DNA of 64,000 nt from Acinetobacter terrae (lineage in GTDB: Bacteria; Pseudomonadota; Gammaproteobacteria; Pseudomonadales; Moraxellaceae): positions 1 to 64,000 of the forward strand of contig NZ_JABERI010000007.1 in NCBI RefSeq assembly GCF_013004375.1. Reading direction: 5' to 3'. The notes beneath the pieces are model-generated. The model had not been told where the DNA came from. It searched no databases and saw only the letters and a list, made by a program, of their open reading frames with translations. The translations under genes were made by a program, and so were the position numbers. Positions 27,300-36,705 of this stretch are shown piece after piece. Position 1 is the first letter of the stretch; the number at the start of each line of letters is the position of its first letter.

Positions 27300-27512
27300 A
27301 TGACAGCTCGTGAACAAGGCGTAGTTAAATGGTTCAACGACACTAAAGGCTTCGGCTTTATTCAACGTAACGGCGGCGATGACGTATTCGTTCATTTCCG
27401 CGCTATCCAAGGTGACGGTCACCGTTCACTTCGTGACGGCCAACGTGTTGAATTCAGCGTAGTTAAAGGTCAAAAAGGCTTCCAAGCTGAAGAAGTACAA
27501 CCTTTAGACTAA
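27300..27512 (+). CDS. cold-shock domain protein (CspA family)
   Basis: A 70-residue single-stranded nucleic-acid-binding beta barrel. RNP1 KGFGFI (16-21) and RNP2 VFVHF (about 29-33) are intact. The protein opens with [18 protein letters not shown], close to E. coli CspA. Such proteins melt mRNA structure during cold or growth shifts. The neighbour downstream is the RNA helicase rhlB, so two RNA-remodelling genes lie side by side, separated by a terminator. Confidence 0.95.
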   Translation: MTAREQGVVKWFNDTKGFGFIQRNGGDDVFVHFRAIQGDGHRSLRDGQRVEFSVVKGQKGFQAEEVQPLD

Positions 27513-27531
27513 TCGCCTGATTATTCATGAG

Positions 27532-27561
27532 AACGCCCCAATGTAATTTGGGGCGTTTTTG
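27532..27561 (+). terminator. terminator of the cold-shock gene
   Basis: AACGCCCCAA pairs with TTGGGGCGTT, followed by Ts. Confidence 0.92.
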
Positions 27562-27610
27562 TTTATAATAGGCTACAATTTTCCTGATTATTAAGTTAGA
27601 GCGCATTTAT

Positions 27611-28762
27611 ATGTCATCTGGTTTTGAAACCTTAAATTTACATCCGAAACTTAAACAAGCTATTGATGCCTTAGGTTTCAAAGAAATGACACCGATTCAG
27701 GAAAAGGTTTTGAAATTCACTTTGGCTGGACATGATGCCATTGGTCGTGCCCAGACAGGTACCGGGAAAACAGCCGCTTTCCTTGTCAGTGTGATTAATG
27801 ATTTGCTTAATAATCCGATTAAAGAACAACGTTTTCGTGGTGAAGCACGTGCCTTAATTCTTGCTCCAACACGTGAGTTGGCTTTACAAATTGAAAGTGA
27901 TGCTAAAGATTTAACCAAATTTACCGATTTGCATGTGGTTACCTTGTTGGGTGGTGTTGATTTTGATAAACAAAAAGCACAACTTGATAAACAGTTTGTC
28001 GATATTATTGTGGCGACACCGGGTCGCTTAATTGATTTTGTTGAACAAAAAGAAGTTTGGCTGGATCAAATCGAATTTTTAGTGATTGATGAAGCAGACC
28101 GTTTACTTGATATGGGCTTTATTCCGTCGGTAAAACGAATTGTGCGTTATTCACCGCGTAAAGAACAGCGTCAAACGCTCATGTTCTCTGCAACCTTTAG
28201 TTATGATGTTTTAAACTTGGCACAACAATGGTTATTCGAACCTGTTACTGTTGAAATTGAGCCAGAAAAGAAAACCAATGCAGATGTTGAACAACGTGTT
28301 TACATGGTTGCAAAAACAGATAAATATAAATTGTTGCAAGAAATTTTACGCGATGAACCGATTGAAAAAGTCATGATTTTTGCCAATCGTCGTGATCAGG
28401 TGCGTAAACTTTATGATCATTTAAAAAGAGATGGTTATAAGGTCGTGATGTTGTCAGGTGAAATTGCACAAGACAAGCGTACCAAAATGCTCGATCAATT
28501 TAAAAGTGGCCAGCATAATATTATGATTGCAACCGATGTTGCCGGTCGTGGTATTCATGTGGATGGCGTTTCACATGTTATAAACTTTACTTTACCTGAA
28601 CAATCAGATGATTATGTACACCGTATCGGTCGTACCGGTCGCGCAGGCGCACAAGGTGTCAGTATTAGTTTCTTGTCTGAAGATGATGCGTTCTATCTTC
28701 CAGAAATTGAAAAAGCCATTGGTCAAAAACTACCGTTAACCCGTATGGAAGGTTATTGTTAA
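27611..28762 (+). CDS. rhlB: DEAD-box ATP-dependent RNA helicase, RhlB type
   Basis: The 383-residue protein has all helicase motifs in order: a Q motif (GFKEMTPIQEKVL), I AQTGTGKT, Ia PTRELA, TPGR, II DEAD with RLLDMGF, III SAT, then ATDVAGRGIHVDGV and VI HRIGRTGRAG. The match is best with RhlB, which unwinds RNA in the degradosome and pairs with RNase E. It lacks the long basic C-terminal tail of E. coli RhlB (421 aa) and ends soon after the second RecA domain. The ribosome-binding site is weak. A strong hairpin ends the gene. Confidence 0.88.
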   Translation: MSSGFETLNLHPKLKQAIDALGFKEMTPIQEKVLKFTLAGHDAIGRAQTGTGKTAAFLVSVINDLLNNPIKEQRFRGEARALILAPTRELALQIESDAKDLTKFTDLHVVTLLGGVDFDKQKAQLDKQFVDIIVATPGRLIDFVEQKEVWLDQIEFLVIDEADRLLDMGFIPSVKRIVRYSPRKEQRQTLMFSATFSYDVLNLAQQWLFEPVTVEIEPEKKTNADVEQRVYMVAKTDKYKLLQEILRDEPIEKVMIFANRRDQVRKLYDHLKRDGYKVVMLSGEIAQDKRTKMLDQFKSGQHNIMIATDVAGRGIHVDGVSHVINFTLPEQSDDYVHRIGRTGRAGAQGVSISFLSEDDAFYLPEIEKAIGQKLPLTRMEGYC

Positions 28763-28784
28763 TTTTGGTATTAAATAAAATGTA

Positions 28785-28819
28785 AAAGAAAAGCCGCTTA
28801 TTTAAAGCGGCTTTTCTTT
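28785..28819. terminator. bidirectional terminator between rhlB and a lipoprotein gene
   Basis: AAAGAAAAGCCGC and GCGGCTTTTCTTT form a perfect 13-bp stem with a nine-base loop between convergent genes. Confidence 0.92.
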
Positions 28820-28877
28820 GTATGCTCAAAACATCATATTTTATTGATGTAATCACATAAAATTATCATTCCGGTAT

Positions 28878-29258
28878 TTAGTTAGCTCGGCAAGTAAATG
28901 TTAGAACTGTTTGGTAGTCTTCATCACGAGCGAGACTGCCACTTTTTCCTGTCAAAGTACCTAGAACGCTGGTTGCAGCCTGAATCATTTGTCCAGTTTT
29001 TTCATCCACAACGCCTTTTAAAGCACCATTGTATTCAGTTTTTTCATCAATCACGACTGGGGTGGCCTTTTTGCCGCAAGTATTGTTGGCAGCGGTAATG
29101 GCATTGTTTTTAGAAATGAGATTGGTTTTACCTACGCCGGTCACTTCATACTGGTTATTTTGTTTTTGAATGGCTAATGATGTGGTTGGGTTGGATGTAC
29201 ATGCAGTTAAGGCAAGAGCAACGGCAACTGTGGAAGAGAGTGCAAAAACTTTATTCAT
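28878..29258 (-). CDS. lipoprotein of unknown function
   Basis: A 126-residue protein beginning MNKVFALSSTVAVALALTAC, a lipoprotein signal peptide with lipobox L-T-A-C and C20 as the lipidated residue. The mature part is about 106 residues, with a conserved-looking cysteine pair (C in NNTCGKK and in TFTCRAN) that could form a disulphide. The residue after the cysteine is Thr, so outer-membrane sorting is expected. AGGGGA precedes the ATG at 29258; an open frame up to 29378 lacks support. No domain is recognised. Confidence 0.75.
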   Translation of the reverse strand: MNKVFALSSTVAVALALTACTSNPTTSLAIQKQNNQYEVTGVGKTNLISKNNAITAANNTCGKKATPVVIDEKTEYNGALKGVVDEKTGQMIQAATSVLGTLTGKSGSLARDEDYQTVLTFTCRAN

Positions 29259-29485
29259 CTTTTTCCCCTGATTCGTTTTAAAAAGAATAAAAAGCATTTG
29301 AGCATAACTTTTTGGATGCTTTTTGAAAGACTTGTATGAAATATGCAGTTTTATATGGTCCCTCTGTGACTGCCTCATATCTAAGGCTAGAATTGAGTGA
29401 AGGGCGTTGCCTAATTGCTCTAGAGTATCTGAATAAGAATATGCTAATCTTAATGAAATATTTTAGTACACAGATATAGAAGTTA

Positions 29486-30061
29486 ATGACTGATTCAGCG
29501 GTAGATATGGTTCATTTTAATATTCATCAACGTCAGTCGATTGGCCATTTAATCGAGCCTGCGCCAAATGTAGAACAGTTGGAAAAAGCCTTTCAAGCTG
29601 CATTGACTGCGCCAGACCATCATCGTTTAAAGCCGACCCGTTTTGTGGTGATTTCAGCGGATCAACGTGAAGCTTTTGGTGAATTATTGTCTAAAGCTTT
29701 GGCGGATTTGGGGGAAACAGATCAGACTCAGTTAGACCGTGTTAAAAACCATCCATTTCGTGCACCACTTTTGGTTTTGGCATTAACGAAATTTCAGCCA
29801 CATCCGAAAGTTCCCAATTTTGAACAAACCTTAAGTACCGGTGCGGCAATACAAAATTTCTTATTGTCGTTACAAGTGCAGGGTTTTTCAAGCATGTGGC
29901 GAAGCGGTGTTGTGATTGAGTCGAATCTGTTTAAACAGGCTTTAGGCCTGGCAGAGGATGATTTAATTTCTGGAATTATTTATATTGGAACGGCAGCAAA
30001 AGCCATTCCCGCACGTGCAGAAATAAATACACAAGATTATGTGAGTTATTGGAATAAATAA
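29486..30061 (+). CDS. nitroreductase-family flavoprotein, YdjA type
   Basis: The 191-residue protein matches E. coli YdjA: AALTAPDHHRLKPTRFVVI, HPFRAPLLVLALT, QTLSTGAAIQNFLLSLQVQGFSSMWRSG and ISGIIYIGT. It is an FMN-dependent NAD(P)H oxidoreductase of the minimal nitroreductase type, working as a dimer. The natural substrate of YdjA is not known. It may start at 29486 or at an ATG 21 bases later, which would line up better with YdjA. It precedes gpsA by 48 bases on the same strand. Confidence 0.88.
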   Translation: MTDSAVDMVHFNIHQRQSIGHLIEPAPNVEQLEKAFQAALTAPDHHRLKPTRFVVISADQREAFGELLSKALADLGETDQTQLDRVKNHPFRAPLLVLALTKFQPHPKVPNFEQTLSTGAAIQNFLLSLQVQGFSSMWRSGVVIESNLFKQALGLAEDDLISGIIYIGTAAKAIPARAEINTQDYVSYWNK

Positions 30062-30109
30062 CTTTATTGAATACTGGGTCATAAAATACTGAGTCGAGAT
30101 ATAAAAAGA

Positions 30110-31183
30110 ATGTCAGAGTTGAATTTTTCAGATCTTGTTGAACCTGTTTCAGTTGATCAAAAAACGGCGTTACGCGTAACAGTTTTAGGTGGTGGTAGTT
30201 TCGGTACTGCAATGGCAAATACAGCAGTGCGTAATGGTTGCGATACCATGATCTGGATTCGTGATGACATTGCCGCAGCAGAAATTAATCAAACCCATGT
30301 CAATAAACGTTATCTACCCGATTTTACTTTAGAGTCTGGTTTGAAAGCGGTAACCGATTTAGAAACGGCTATTTGTAACCGCGACATTATTTTAGTGGCG
30401 ATTCCAAGCCATTCTTTTCGTGATGTGCTGAAACAAATTAAACCATTCATTACTTCACAGGCAGTCATCTCTTTAACCAAAGGGATTGAAGCAAAAACTT
30501 TTAGTTTTATGAGCGATATTATTCGTGAAGAGTTACCTGAAGTACCTTATGGGGTACTTTCTGGACCGAATTTAGCTAAAGAAATTATGGCAGGTCAACC
30601 TGCTGGTACTGTGATTGCAAGTGAGTCTGAACTGGTCCGTTATGCCGTACAACAAGCCTTACACAGTGCATTATTCCGTGTGTTTGCCAGTGATGATGTG
30701 CATGGTGTGGAACTTGGTGGTGCTTTAAAAAATATCTATGCTGTTGCAATGGGTATGGCGGCCGCTTATAAAGTCGGTGAAAATACCAAAAGCATGATCT
30801 TGACTCGTGCACTGGCAGAAATGAGCCGTTTTGCGGTGAAACTGGGTGCAAATCCATTGACGTTCCTGGGGTTGTCAGGAGTGGGGGATTTATTTGCGAC
30901 CTGTAGTAGTCCGCTGAGCCGGAACTATCAAGTTGGTTTTGCTTTGGGTTCTGGTAAGAGCTTAGAACAGGCAACCAAAGAATTGGGTCAAACGGCAGAA
31001 GGGATCAATACCATTATTCAGGTACGCAGCCGTTCAGAAGAATTAGATGTGTATATGCCAATTACCAGTGCTTTATATGATGTAATTTTTGAAGGCGCAC
31101 CGCCTTTAAGCATTGCACTTTCACTGATGAAAAATGGGCATCGTAGTGATGTGGAGTTCGTTTTACCTCACCATGAAGTATAG
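30110..31183 (+). CDS. gpsA: glycerol-3-phosphate dehydrogenase [NAD(P)+]
   Basis: GpsA reduces dihydroxyacetone phosphate to sn-glycerol 3-phosphate for phospholipid synthesis. The 357-residue protein has VTVLGGGSFGTAMANTA (nucleotide loop), SLTKGIEAKT, the catalytic lysine in ELGGALKNIYAVA and GLSGVGDLFATC. It has about 20 extra N-terminal residues before the first beta strand compared with E. coli GpsA (339). An upstream TATAAT-like sequence is not evident. SixA follows after 78 bases. Confidence 0.95.
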   Translation: MSELNFSDLVEPVSVDQKTALRVTVLGGGSFGTAMANTAVRNGCDTMIWIRDDIAAAEINQTHVNKRYLPDFTLESGLKAVTDLETAICNRDIILVAIPSHSFRDVLKQIKPFITSQAVISLTKGIEAKTFSFMSDIIREELPEVPYGVLSGPNLAKEIMAGQPAGTVIASESELVRYAVQQALHSALFRVFASDDVHGVELGGALKNIYAVAMGMAAAYKVGENTKSMILTRALAEMSRFAVKLGANPLTFLGLSGVGDLFATCSSPLSRNYQVGFALGSGKSLEQATKELGQTAEGINTIIQVRSRSEELDVYMPITSALYDVIFEGAPPLSIALSLMKNGHRSDVEFVLPHHEV

Positions 31184-31261
31184 TTTTTCAAATAATGGAA
31201 TAAATGAGCTCTGTCATAAAGTTGGGTTATAATTGCTGCATATTTAGAATAAGGAAATTTT

Positions 31262-31717
31262 ATGCAACTCACTTTAGTCCGTCATGGTGAAGCCTCTCCT
31301 GCGGTCAATGGAAATGATGACAAACGTCCATTAACCAAGCGAGGGCATAAGCAGGCGCAACAAACCGCAGAATATTTAAAGGACATGATTAAACCCGATG
31401 TATTTGTGGTGAGCCCTTTATTGCGTGCACAAGAGACTTTGGCGCATCTGCAACATTATTTTCATGATGTACCTGTGCTGGTATGTAATAAGATTAAACC
31501 TGAAGATGATGCGAAATCAGCAGTTGAATGGTTGTCCCAGTTGCCTTATGAATCGATTGTTGTGGTGTGTCATATGAATGTGGTGGCGCATATTTCATCA
31601 TTATTGACATCCGAGTCGTTCCATCCGTATGCTCTGGCTGAAGCGCGCATATATGAGCAAGCAGTCATTGCTGCCGGATTATCAACACAGTTAAAAAGTT
31701 TTATTCCAAACACATAA
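31262..31717 (+). CDS. sixA: phosphohistidine phosphatase SixA
   Basis: A 151-residue histidine-phosphatase-fold enzyme with the catalytic R7-H8-G in LTLVRHGEA, SPLLRAQETL, and the second His in VVVCHMNVVAHI. SixA removes phosphate from phosphohistidines, for example on NPr of the nitrogen phosphotransferase system or on ArcB in E. coli. AAGGAA precedes the ATG. gpsA-sixA adjacency is seen in related genomes and the two may be co-transcribed with gspLM. Confidence 0.9.
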   Translation: MQLTLVRHGEASPAVNGNDDKRPLTKRGHKQAQQTAEYLKDMIKPDVFVVSPLLRAQETLAHLQHYFHDVPVLVCNKIKPEDDAKSAVEWLSQLPYESIVVVCHMNVVAHISSLLTSESFHPYALAEARIYEQAVIAAGLSTQLKSFIPNT

Positions 31718-31747
31718 AATATTAATTAAAACGGCAGAAAAACATTA

Positions 31748-32887
31748 ATGTTGTATTTATGGATGCCTGAAGCCAATGGGGTTTGGCAATGGTCGACTGG
31801 AGAGAGCTGGTATCCAGTCTCTAGTCTCGAGCATTTGATTCAAGAGACTCAAGCCCATCATAGGGAAGAAGCCATCGTGTTTTTTCCAAGCCGTGATGCG
31901 CAAATGCTGCAACAGACTTTAGCCAAATCACAATATAAAAAATTGGGTGTGGACGGGGTTAAATATCTATTAGAGGAATTTGTTGTTTTACCCATTGATT
32001 CAATGAAGGTATTGCATCATTTTCAAAATCCAGATCAGTTGGTTATTTTGGGTGTGGCAAATAGCACAGTGGAAATGCTACAAAATGCCTTGAGCTTGAT
32101 TCCGGTCAAAGTCATTTCCCTATTGCCTGATTTTCTGATTTTACCCATTCCTGAAGCAGCGCAAACTGTCATTGCCAATGTATCAGGACGTTTGCTGGTA
32201 CGTGAAAATGAATTTATGGGGAATTCGGTTGATGATTTAGCCTTATTTTTAGATTATCAGCCGCAAGGGCAACGTTATAAAGTTAGTAATTTTACTGCTG
32301 AACAAATGCAAAGCCTTGAAGCAATGGTCACGCATGAGCAGATTGAATCTTTTCATTATCAATTTCCTGTCTTAAAAAAAGCGAAAAATCATCCTTTTAA
32401 TATCCTGCCGAAAGCGAAAAACAGCACCGGTGTAACTGGGTATTGGAAAGCATGTGCTGCCGTGTTGGTCGCTGCTTTAATGGTTCAGTTTAGCTATGAT
32501 GCGACACGCTGGTATAAGTATAGAAAAGTGGCAGATCAGACTGCGGTGCAAGCGATCGATCAATATAAATACTGGTTTGGGCAAAGTAGCCGTGTCACTG
32601 AGCAGAATTTAAAAAGTCAGTTTGAAAGTCATGTGCGTTTGAATAAAAGTGCCAATACTCAAGCCTTGCAGCTACTCAGTCGTGTAGGTCCAGTTTTAAT
32701 GCAAAATCAAATTGTGGCGAATCGTATCAACTACAATGCTTCAGTTTTAAATATGGAATTGAAAGCCAATTCTGCTGCGGCATTGCAAACTCTAACGCAA
32801 CAACTGAATCAGCAAGGGTTTAAAGTTGAATTAGGCAATATTCAGCCGAATGGCACCGGTGCACTTGGATTGGTGAAAATACAATAA
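31748..32887 (+). CDS. gspL: type II secretion inner-membrane protein GspL
   Basis: GspL links the secretion ATPase GspE to the inner-membrane platform. The 379-residue protein has a cytosolic actin-like half (about 1-220), one membrane helix near 233-250 (ACAAVLVAALMVQFSY), and a periplasmic ferredoxin-like domain at the C-terminus. Its last codon overlaps the start of gspM (TAATG). As is usual in Acinetobacter, the pair sits alone: no gspC-K genes are in the window. The product forms a complex with GspM, E and F. Confidence 0.88.
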   Translation: MLYLWMPEANGVWQWSTGESWYPVSSLEHLIQETQAHHREEAIVFFPSRDAQMLQQTLAKSQYKKLGVDGVKYLLEEFVVLPIDSMKVLHHFQNPDQLVILGVANSTVEMLQNALSLIPVKVISLLPDFLILPIPEAAQTVIANVSGRLLVRENEFMGNSVDDLALFLDYQPQGQRYKVSNFTAEQMQSLEAMVTHEQIESFHYQFPVLKKAKNHPFNILPKAKNSTGVTGYWKACAAVLVAALMVQFSYDATRWYKYRKVADQTAVQAIDQYKYWFGQSSRVTEQNLKSQFESHVRLNKSANTQALQLLSRVGPVLMQNQIVANRINYNASVLNMELKANSAAALQTLTQQLNQQGFKVELGNIQPNGTGALGLVKIQ

Positions 32888-33366
32888 TGAAAACATCAGA
32901 AAAACTGCAAAGCTCGATTGATCAATCGATAGAGAGAATCGCGGATTATTTGGATCGGTTGTCTGTGCGTGAACGCTATATGGTGATTTTTACCACCATT
33001 TTTGTTCTGGTTGCGGCGATTGGCTCGGCACTTTGGTTTATGCATGCAGCGGCCAATAAACAGCAAAATCGGGTCAATGATTTAAAAGACATGATGGTCT
33101 GGATGCAAAGTAATGCCGTGACCATGAAACCTGCCGATGATTTGCAGTTAACTGCGGCAGATAAAGTACAACGTGTTGCTCAGCAACAAGGACTATCGGT
33201 TGCATCACAGCAAGCAGGTGAACAAATTCAAATTGTGGCAGTGCATGAAAATTACGCCATTTTGGCAAATTTTTTAACCCAATTGGCTCAGATGGGACTA
33301 AGTCTTGAGAAAATAGAGTTAATTTCTGAGGCAGGTCAGATTAAATTAACAGCGACAGTGCAATAA
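32887..33366 (+). CDS. gspM: type II secretion protein GspM
   Basis: A 159-residue single-pass protein: a short cytosolic segment with LDRLSVRERYMV, a membrane helix at about 33-54 (MVIFTTIFVLVAAIGSALWF), and a small periplasmic domain that pairs with GspL. The start overlaps the gspL stop by one base (TAATG), so translation is coupled. The stop overlaps the ATG of a 22-codon ORF in exactly the same way. Confidence 0.88.
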   Translation: MKTSEKLQSSIDQSIERIADYLDRLSVRERYMVIFTTIFVLVAAIGSALWFMHAAANKQQNRVNDLKDMMVWMQSNAVTMKPADDLQLTAADKVQRVAQQQGLSVASQQAGEQIQIVAVHENYAILANFLTQLAQMGLSLEKIELISEAGQIKLTATVQ

Positions 33367-33434
33367 TGGGTAAAAATAAAGATCTGCTAAGCATGGTGTT
33401 TTTCATGGGCTATGCCTATAATATGGCGACTTAA
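33366..33434 (+). CDS. possible 22-residue peptide coupled to gspM
   Basis: The sequence TAATG at the end of gspM opens a 22-codon ORF whose product runs MGKNKDLLSMVFFMGYAYN and ends MAT, repeating the overlap found between gspL and gspM. The product would be a basic head followed by a short hydrophobic helix. No known T2SS protein this small is familiar to me. It may be a real micro-protein, a translational spacer before pyrD (23 bases on), or chance. Confidence 0.3.
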   Translation: MGKNKDLLSMVFFMGYAYNMAT

Positions 33435-33456
33435 AAAGCAGTAGACTTTTACAGAT

Positions 33457-34467
33457 ATGTTGTATTCTCTTGCCCGCCCTTTGTTGTTTTCTTTAGCACC
33501 AGAGCGTGCACATGAGCTGACACTATCGTTATTGAAATCAGCTCATCGCATGGGCATGATGCGTCAAAGCATTGCCTCTAAACCAGTGACTTGTATGGGG
33601 ATTCAATTTCCCAATCCAGTGGGTTTAGCTGCCGGCCTAGACAAAAATGGCGCTTATATTGATGCCCTGGCTGGACTGGGGTTCGGTTTTATTGAAATTG
33701 GAACCATTACACCGCGTCCACAAGCGGGCAATCCGCATCCTCGTTTATTCCGTTTACCTGAAGCCAAAGCCATTATTAACCGTATGGGTTTTAATAATGA
33801 CGGGGTAGACAAACTCATTGAAAATGTGAAAGCTGCAAAATTCAAAGGCATCTTGGGGATTAATATTGGTAAAAATGCCGATACTCCGGTTGAAAATGCA
33901 GTCGATGATTATCTGATTTGTCTTGAAAAAGTCTATAACTACGCTTCTTATGTGACTGTCAATATTTCATCACCGAATACCAAAAATTTGCGTAGCCTGC
34001 AAAGCGGTGATGCGCTGACAGAATTGTTGGAAACATTAAGAAAGCGTCAGCTTGAACTGGCTGAAGAACATCAGCATTATGTACCTTTGGTGCTTAAAGT
34101 CGCTCCAGATTTAACCCCTGAAGATATCGAATTTATTGCAAAGCAATTGATCCAGTTTAAAATTGATGGTTTGATTGTGACCAATACCACTTTGTCACGT
34201 GAAGGCGTGGAAAATCTCAAGTATGGTAATGAAGCGGGTGGCTTGTCTGGTGCGCCAGTCTTTGAAAAAAGTACCGCTTGTCTTGCAGCATTTTCAAAAG
34301 CATTGAAAGGTCAAATTCCATTGATTGGTGTCGGCGGTATTTTGTCAGGTGAGCAGGCAGTTGCAAAACAAGCTGCTGGTGCAAGCCTTGTACAAATTTA
34401 TAGTGGCCTCATCTATACAGGTCCAACACTGGTTAAAGATTGTGTTGATGCGCTAAATACACCATGA
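33457..34467 (+). CDS. pyrD: dihydroorotate dehydrogenase (quinone), class 2
   Basis: PyrD oxidises dihydroorotate to orotate and passes electrons to ubiquinone at the inner membrane. The 336-residue FMN-binding TIM barrel has the class 2 N-terminal helices for membrane contact ([19 protein letters not shown]), the catalytic serine in [26 protein letters not shown], and the FMN phosphate loop [13 protein letters not shown]. It overlaps cvpA by four bases (ATGA), giving pyrD-cvpA-purF as one transcript and joining pyrimidine and purine synthesis. Confidence 0.96.
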   Translation: MLYSLARPLLFSLAPERAHELTLSLLKSAHRMGMMRQSIASKPVTCMGIQFPNPVGLAAGLDKNGAYIDALAGLGFGFIEIGTITPRPQAGNPHPRLFRLPEAKAIINRMGFNNDGVDKLIENVKAAKFKGILGINIGKNADTPVENAVDDYLICLEKVYNYASYVTVNISSPNTKNLRSLQSGDALTELLETLRKRQLELAEEHQHYVPLVLKVAPDLTPEDIEFIAKQLIQFKIDGLIVTNTTLSREGVENLKYGNEAGGLSGAPVFEKSTACLAAFSKALKGQIPLIGVGGILSGEQAVAKQAAGASLVQIYSGLIYTGPTLVKDCVDALNTP

Positions 34468-35051
34468 ATACATTGGATATCTTCATACTGATTATTTTGC
34501 TCATTGGAGGGCTAAACGGTTTGCGACAAGGATTGGTTTCAGCCTTTGCGAACTTGGTAGGATGGATTTTTGCACTGATCGTAGGTGCAAAATACGCAAC
34601 CATTCTGGCACCTTCGATGGTCTCACTCAGTGGAGACCCAGTAGTACAAAAAATTGCAGCTTTTGCATTTATTGTATTGGTCATGGTGGTGTTAACCTGG
34701 GTTATTACTGCATTCCTCAACAAGATATTAAAGAGTCTAAAACTTGGCCCCCTCAACAGATTGGCAGGCGGTGCTTTTGGCTCTTTAAAGGGCTTAATGA
34801 TTGTACTTATTACCATGCAGGGCATCGGTCCTTGGGTGGAAAGTTCTCCGCACTGGAAACAGTCTAAATTTGTACAACTCCTGATCCCTTATGCACCATG
34901 GGCCGCTGAGCTTTCTAAAGAAGCCGCACATGGAGCGCTCAATCATATCAAGTCCGATGAAGGTGCGCCGGCATCTTCCGACTCATCGTCTGATAAAACG
35001 CAGAAGCATGCAGCGCGTACAGATGAATCAACAAATAATCCTTTTTATTAA
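34464..35051 (+). CDS. cvpA: CvpA family inner-membrane protein
   Basis: The 195-residue protein has four membrane helices ([19 protein letters not shown], then [30 protein letters not shown] and [15 protein letters not shown]) and a hydrophilic C-terminal tail of about 50 residues rich in Ser and Lys. CvpA was named for colicin V production; its role in the envelope (bile and stress tolerance in enterobacteria) is not fully understood. Here, as widely in proteobacteria, it precedes purF by 24 bases. Confidence 0.92.
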   Translation: MNTLDIFILIILLIGGLNGLRQGLVSAFANLVGWIFALIVGAKYATILAPSMVSLSGDPVVQKIAAFAFIVLVMVVLTWVITAFLNKILKSLKLGPLNRLAGGAFGSLKGLMIVLITMQGIGPWVESSPHWKQSKFVQLLIPYAPWAAELSKEAAHGALNHIKSDEGAPASSDSSSDKTQKHAARTDESTNNPFY

Positions 35052-35075
35052 TCCTAGCTTGTTTGCGAGGTTGCT

Positions 35076-36614
35076 ATGTGTGGAGTAGTTGGTATAGCTG
35101 GTAAATCACCTGTTAACCAAATGTTGTTTGATGCATTAACGATGTTACAGCATCGTGGTCAGGATGCAGCCGGAATAGTAACTTGTCATGAAGGGCGTTT
35201 GTTCCTGCGTAAAGACAACGGTATGGTACGAGACGTCTTTCATACGCGTCACATGCGTGCACTGCTAGGTAATTACGGTATTGGTCATGTGCGTTACCCA
35301 ACTGCAGGTTCTTCAAGCAGTGCGGAAGCACAGCCGTTTTATGTGAATTCGCCTTATGGTATTACCTTGGCGCACAACGGTAACTTGACCAACGCTGAAG
35401 AAATTCATGATGATTTGTTTAAAACAGATCTTCGTCATATGAATACCGATTCAGATTCAGAAGTGCTTCTAAACGTTTTTGCGCATGAAATGCAAAAAAG
35501 TGGCAAGCTGAATCCAACTGCAGAAGATGTTTTTCAGGTGGTTTCACGGGTACATGAGCGTTGTAAAGGTGCTTATGGCGTTGTAGCAATGATTACTGGA
35601 CATGGTTTGGTTGGCTTCCGTGATCCAAACGGTATTCGTCCACTGATTTATGGTTCGCGTGAAACTGAAAAAGGCATGGAATATATTATTGCTTCTGAAT
35701 CAGTGGCAATTACTGCTTTAGGTTTTAAAGTTGAACGTGATATTGAGCCGGGTGAAGCAATCTTCATTACTTCTGAAGGTGAAATGTTTACCAAGCAATG
35801 TGCGGAAAATCCTGAATATCGTCCTTGTATCTTTGAATATGTGTATTTTGCACGTCCAGATGCAATCATTGATGGCATTTCAGTTTATAAAGCACGTTTG
35901 AAGATGGGCGAAAAACTCGCGTATAAAATTTCACGTGAGTGGGGTGAAGAACACGATATTGATGTGGTGATTCCAATTCCAGATACATCGCGTACTTCCG
36001 CTTTGGAACTTGCCAATATTTTGGGCGTTAAATTCCGCGAAGGCTTTATGAAGAACCGTTATATCGGACGTACCTTCATTATGCCGGGTCAGCAACAACG
36101 TGAAAAATCAGTTCGTCAAAAATTGAACCCGGTTGAACTTGAGTTTAAAGGCAAGAATGTTTTACTGGTTGATGACTCGATTGTTCGTGGTACGACCTGT
36201 AACGAGATTATTCAAATGGCACGTGATGCCGGTGCGAAGAAAGTATTCTTTGCTTCAGCTGCACCGATGGTGAAATATCCAAACGTGTACGGTATTGATA
36301 TGCCTGCAAAAGACGAGCTGATTGCATCTGGTCGTAGTGTGGAAGAAATTCGTGAAATTATTGGTGCCGACCGTTTGATTTTCCAGGATTTGGAAGATTT
36401 AAAAGGTGCTGTTCGTACCAGTAAAGTACCTGCACTACAAGAATTTGATTGCTCAGTTTTTGATGGTGTGTATGTGGCGGGCGGAATTGATGCAGCTTAT
36501 CTAGATGAGCTTGAGCGCAAACGCAATGATTCTGCAAAAAAAGCCGTCGGTGGTTATATTGATGTGAATATTGATGCTGCATCGGTTGATCTTACTGGAG
36601 TGAAAGAAGAATAA
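35076..36614 (+). CDS. purF: amidophosphoribosyltransferase PurF
   Basis: PurF takes the amide of glutamine and PRPP to make phosphoribosylamine, the first step of purine synthesis. The 512-residue protein has no propeptide: M is followed by catalytic C2 in CGVVGIAG. The Ntn glutaminase half includes [11 protein letters not shown] and RYPTAGSS. The phosphoribosyltransferase half carries the PRPP loop [12 protein letters not shown]. Length matches E. coli PurF (505). A strong terminator follows at 36633. Confidence 0.97.
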   Translation: MCGVVGIAGKSPVNQMLFDALTMLQHRGQDAAGIVTCHEGRLFLRKDNGMVRDVFHTRHMRALLGNYGIGHVRYPTAGSSSSAEAQPFYVNSPYGITLAHNGNLTNAEEIHDDLFKTDLRHMNTDSDSEVLLNVFAHEMQKSGKLNPTAEDVFQVVSRVHERCKGAYGVVAMITGHGLVGFRDPNGIRPLIYGSRETEKGMEYIIASESVAITALGFKVERDIEPGEAIFITSEGEMFTKQCAENPEYRPCIFEYVYFARPDAIIDGISVYKARLKMGEKLAYKISREWGEEHDIDVVIPIPDTSRTSALELANILGVKFREGFMKNRYIGRTFIMPGQQQREKSVRQKLNPVELEFKGKNVLLVDDSIVRGTTCNEIIQMARDAGAKKVFFASAAPMVKYPNVYGIDMPAKDELIASGRSVEEIREIIGADRLIFQDLEDLKGAVRTSKVPALQEFDCSVFDGVYVAGGIDAAYLDELERKRNDSAKKAVGGYIDVNIDAASVDLTGVKEE

Positions 36615-36632
36615 AATTCTTTTTAATTCTAT

Positions 36633-36659
36633 GAAAAGCGGGAATTTCCCGCTTTTTTA
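36633..36659 (+). terminator. terminator of pyrD-cvpA-purF
   Basis: GAAAAGCGGGAA pairs with TTCCCGCTTTT, followed by Ts, 19 bases after the purF stop. Confidence 0.92.
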
Positions 36660-36705
36660 ATTTATGATGTTTAAACAAAGTATAAGGTAATAAAGGATCT
36701 TCACA

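Noticed and set aside
29259..29378. 40-residue N-terminal extension of the lipoprotein
   Set aside because: It would put the lipoprotein signal peptide in the middle of the protein; AGGGGA before the ATG at 29258 marks the real start.
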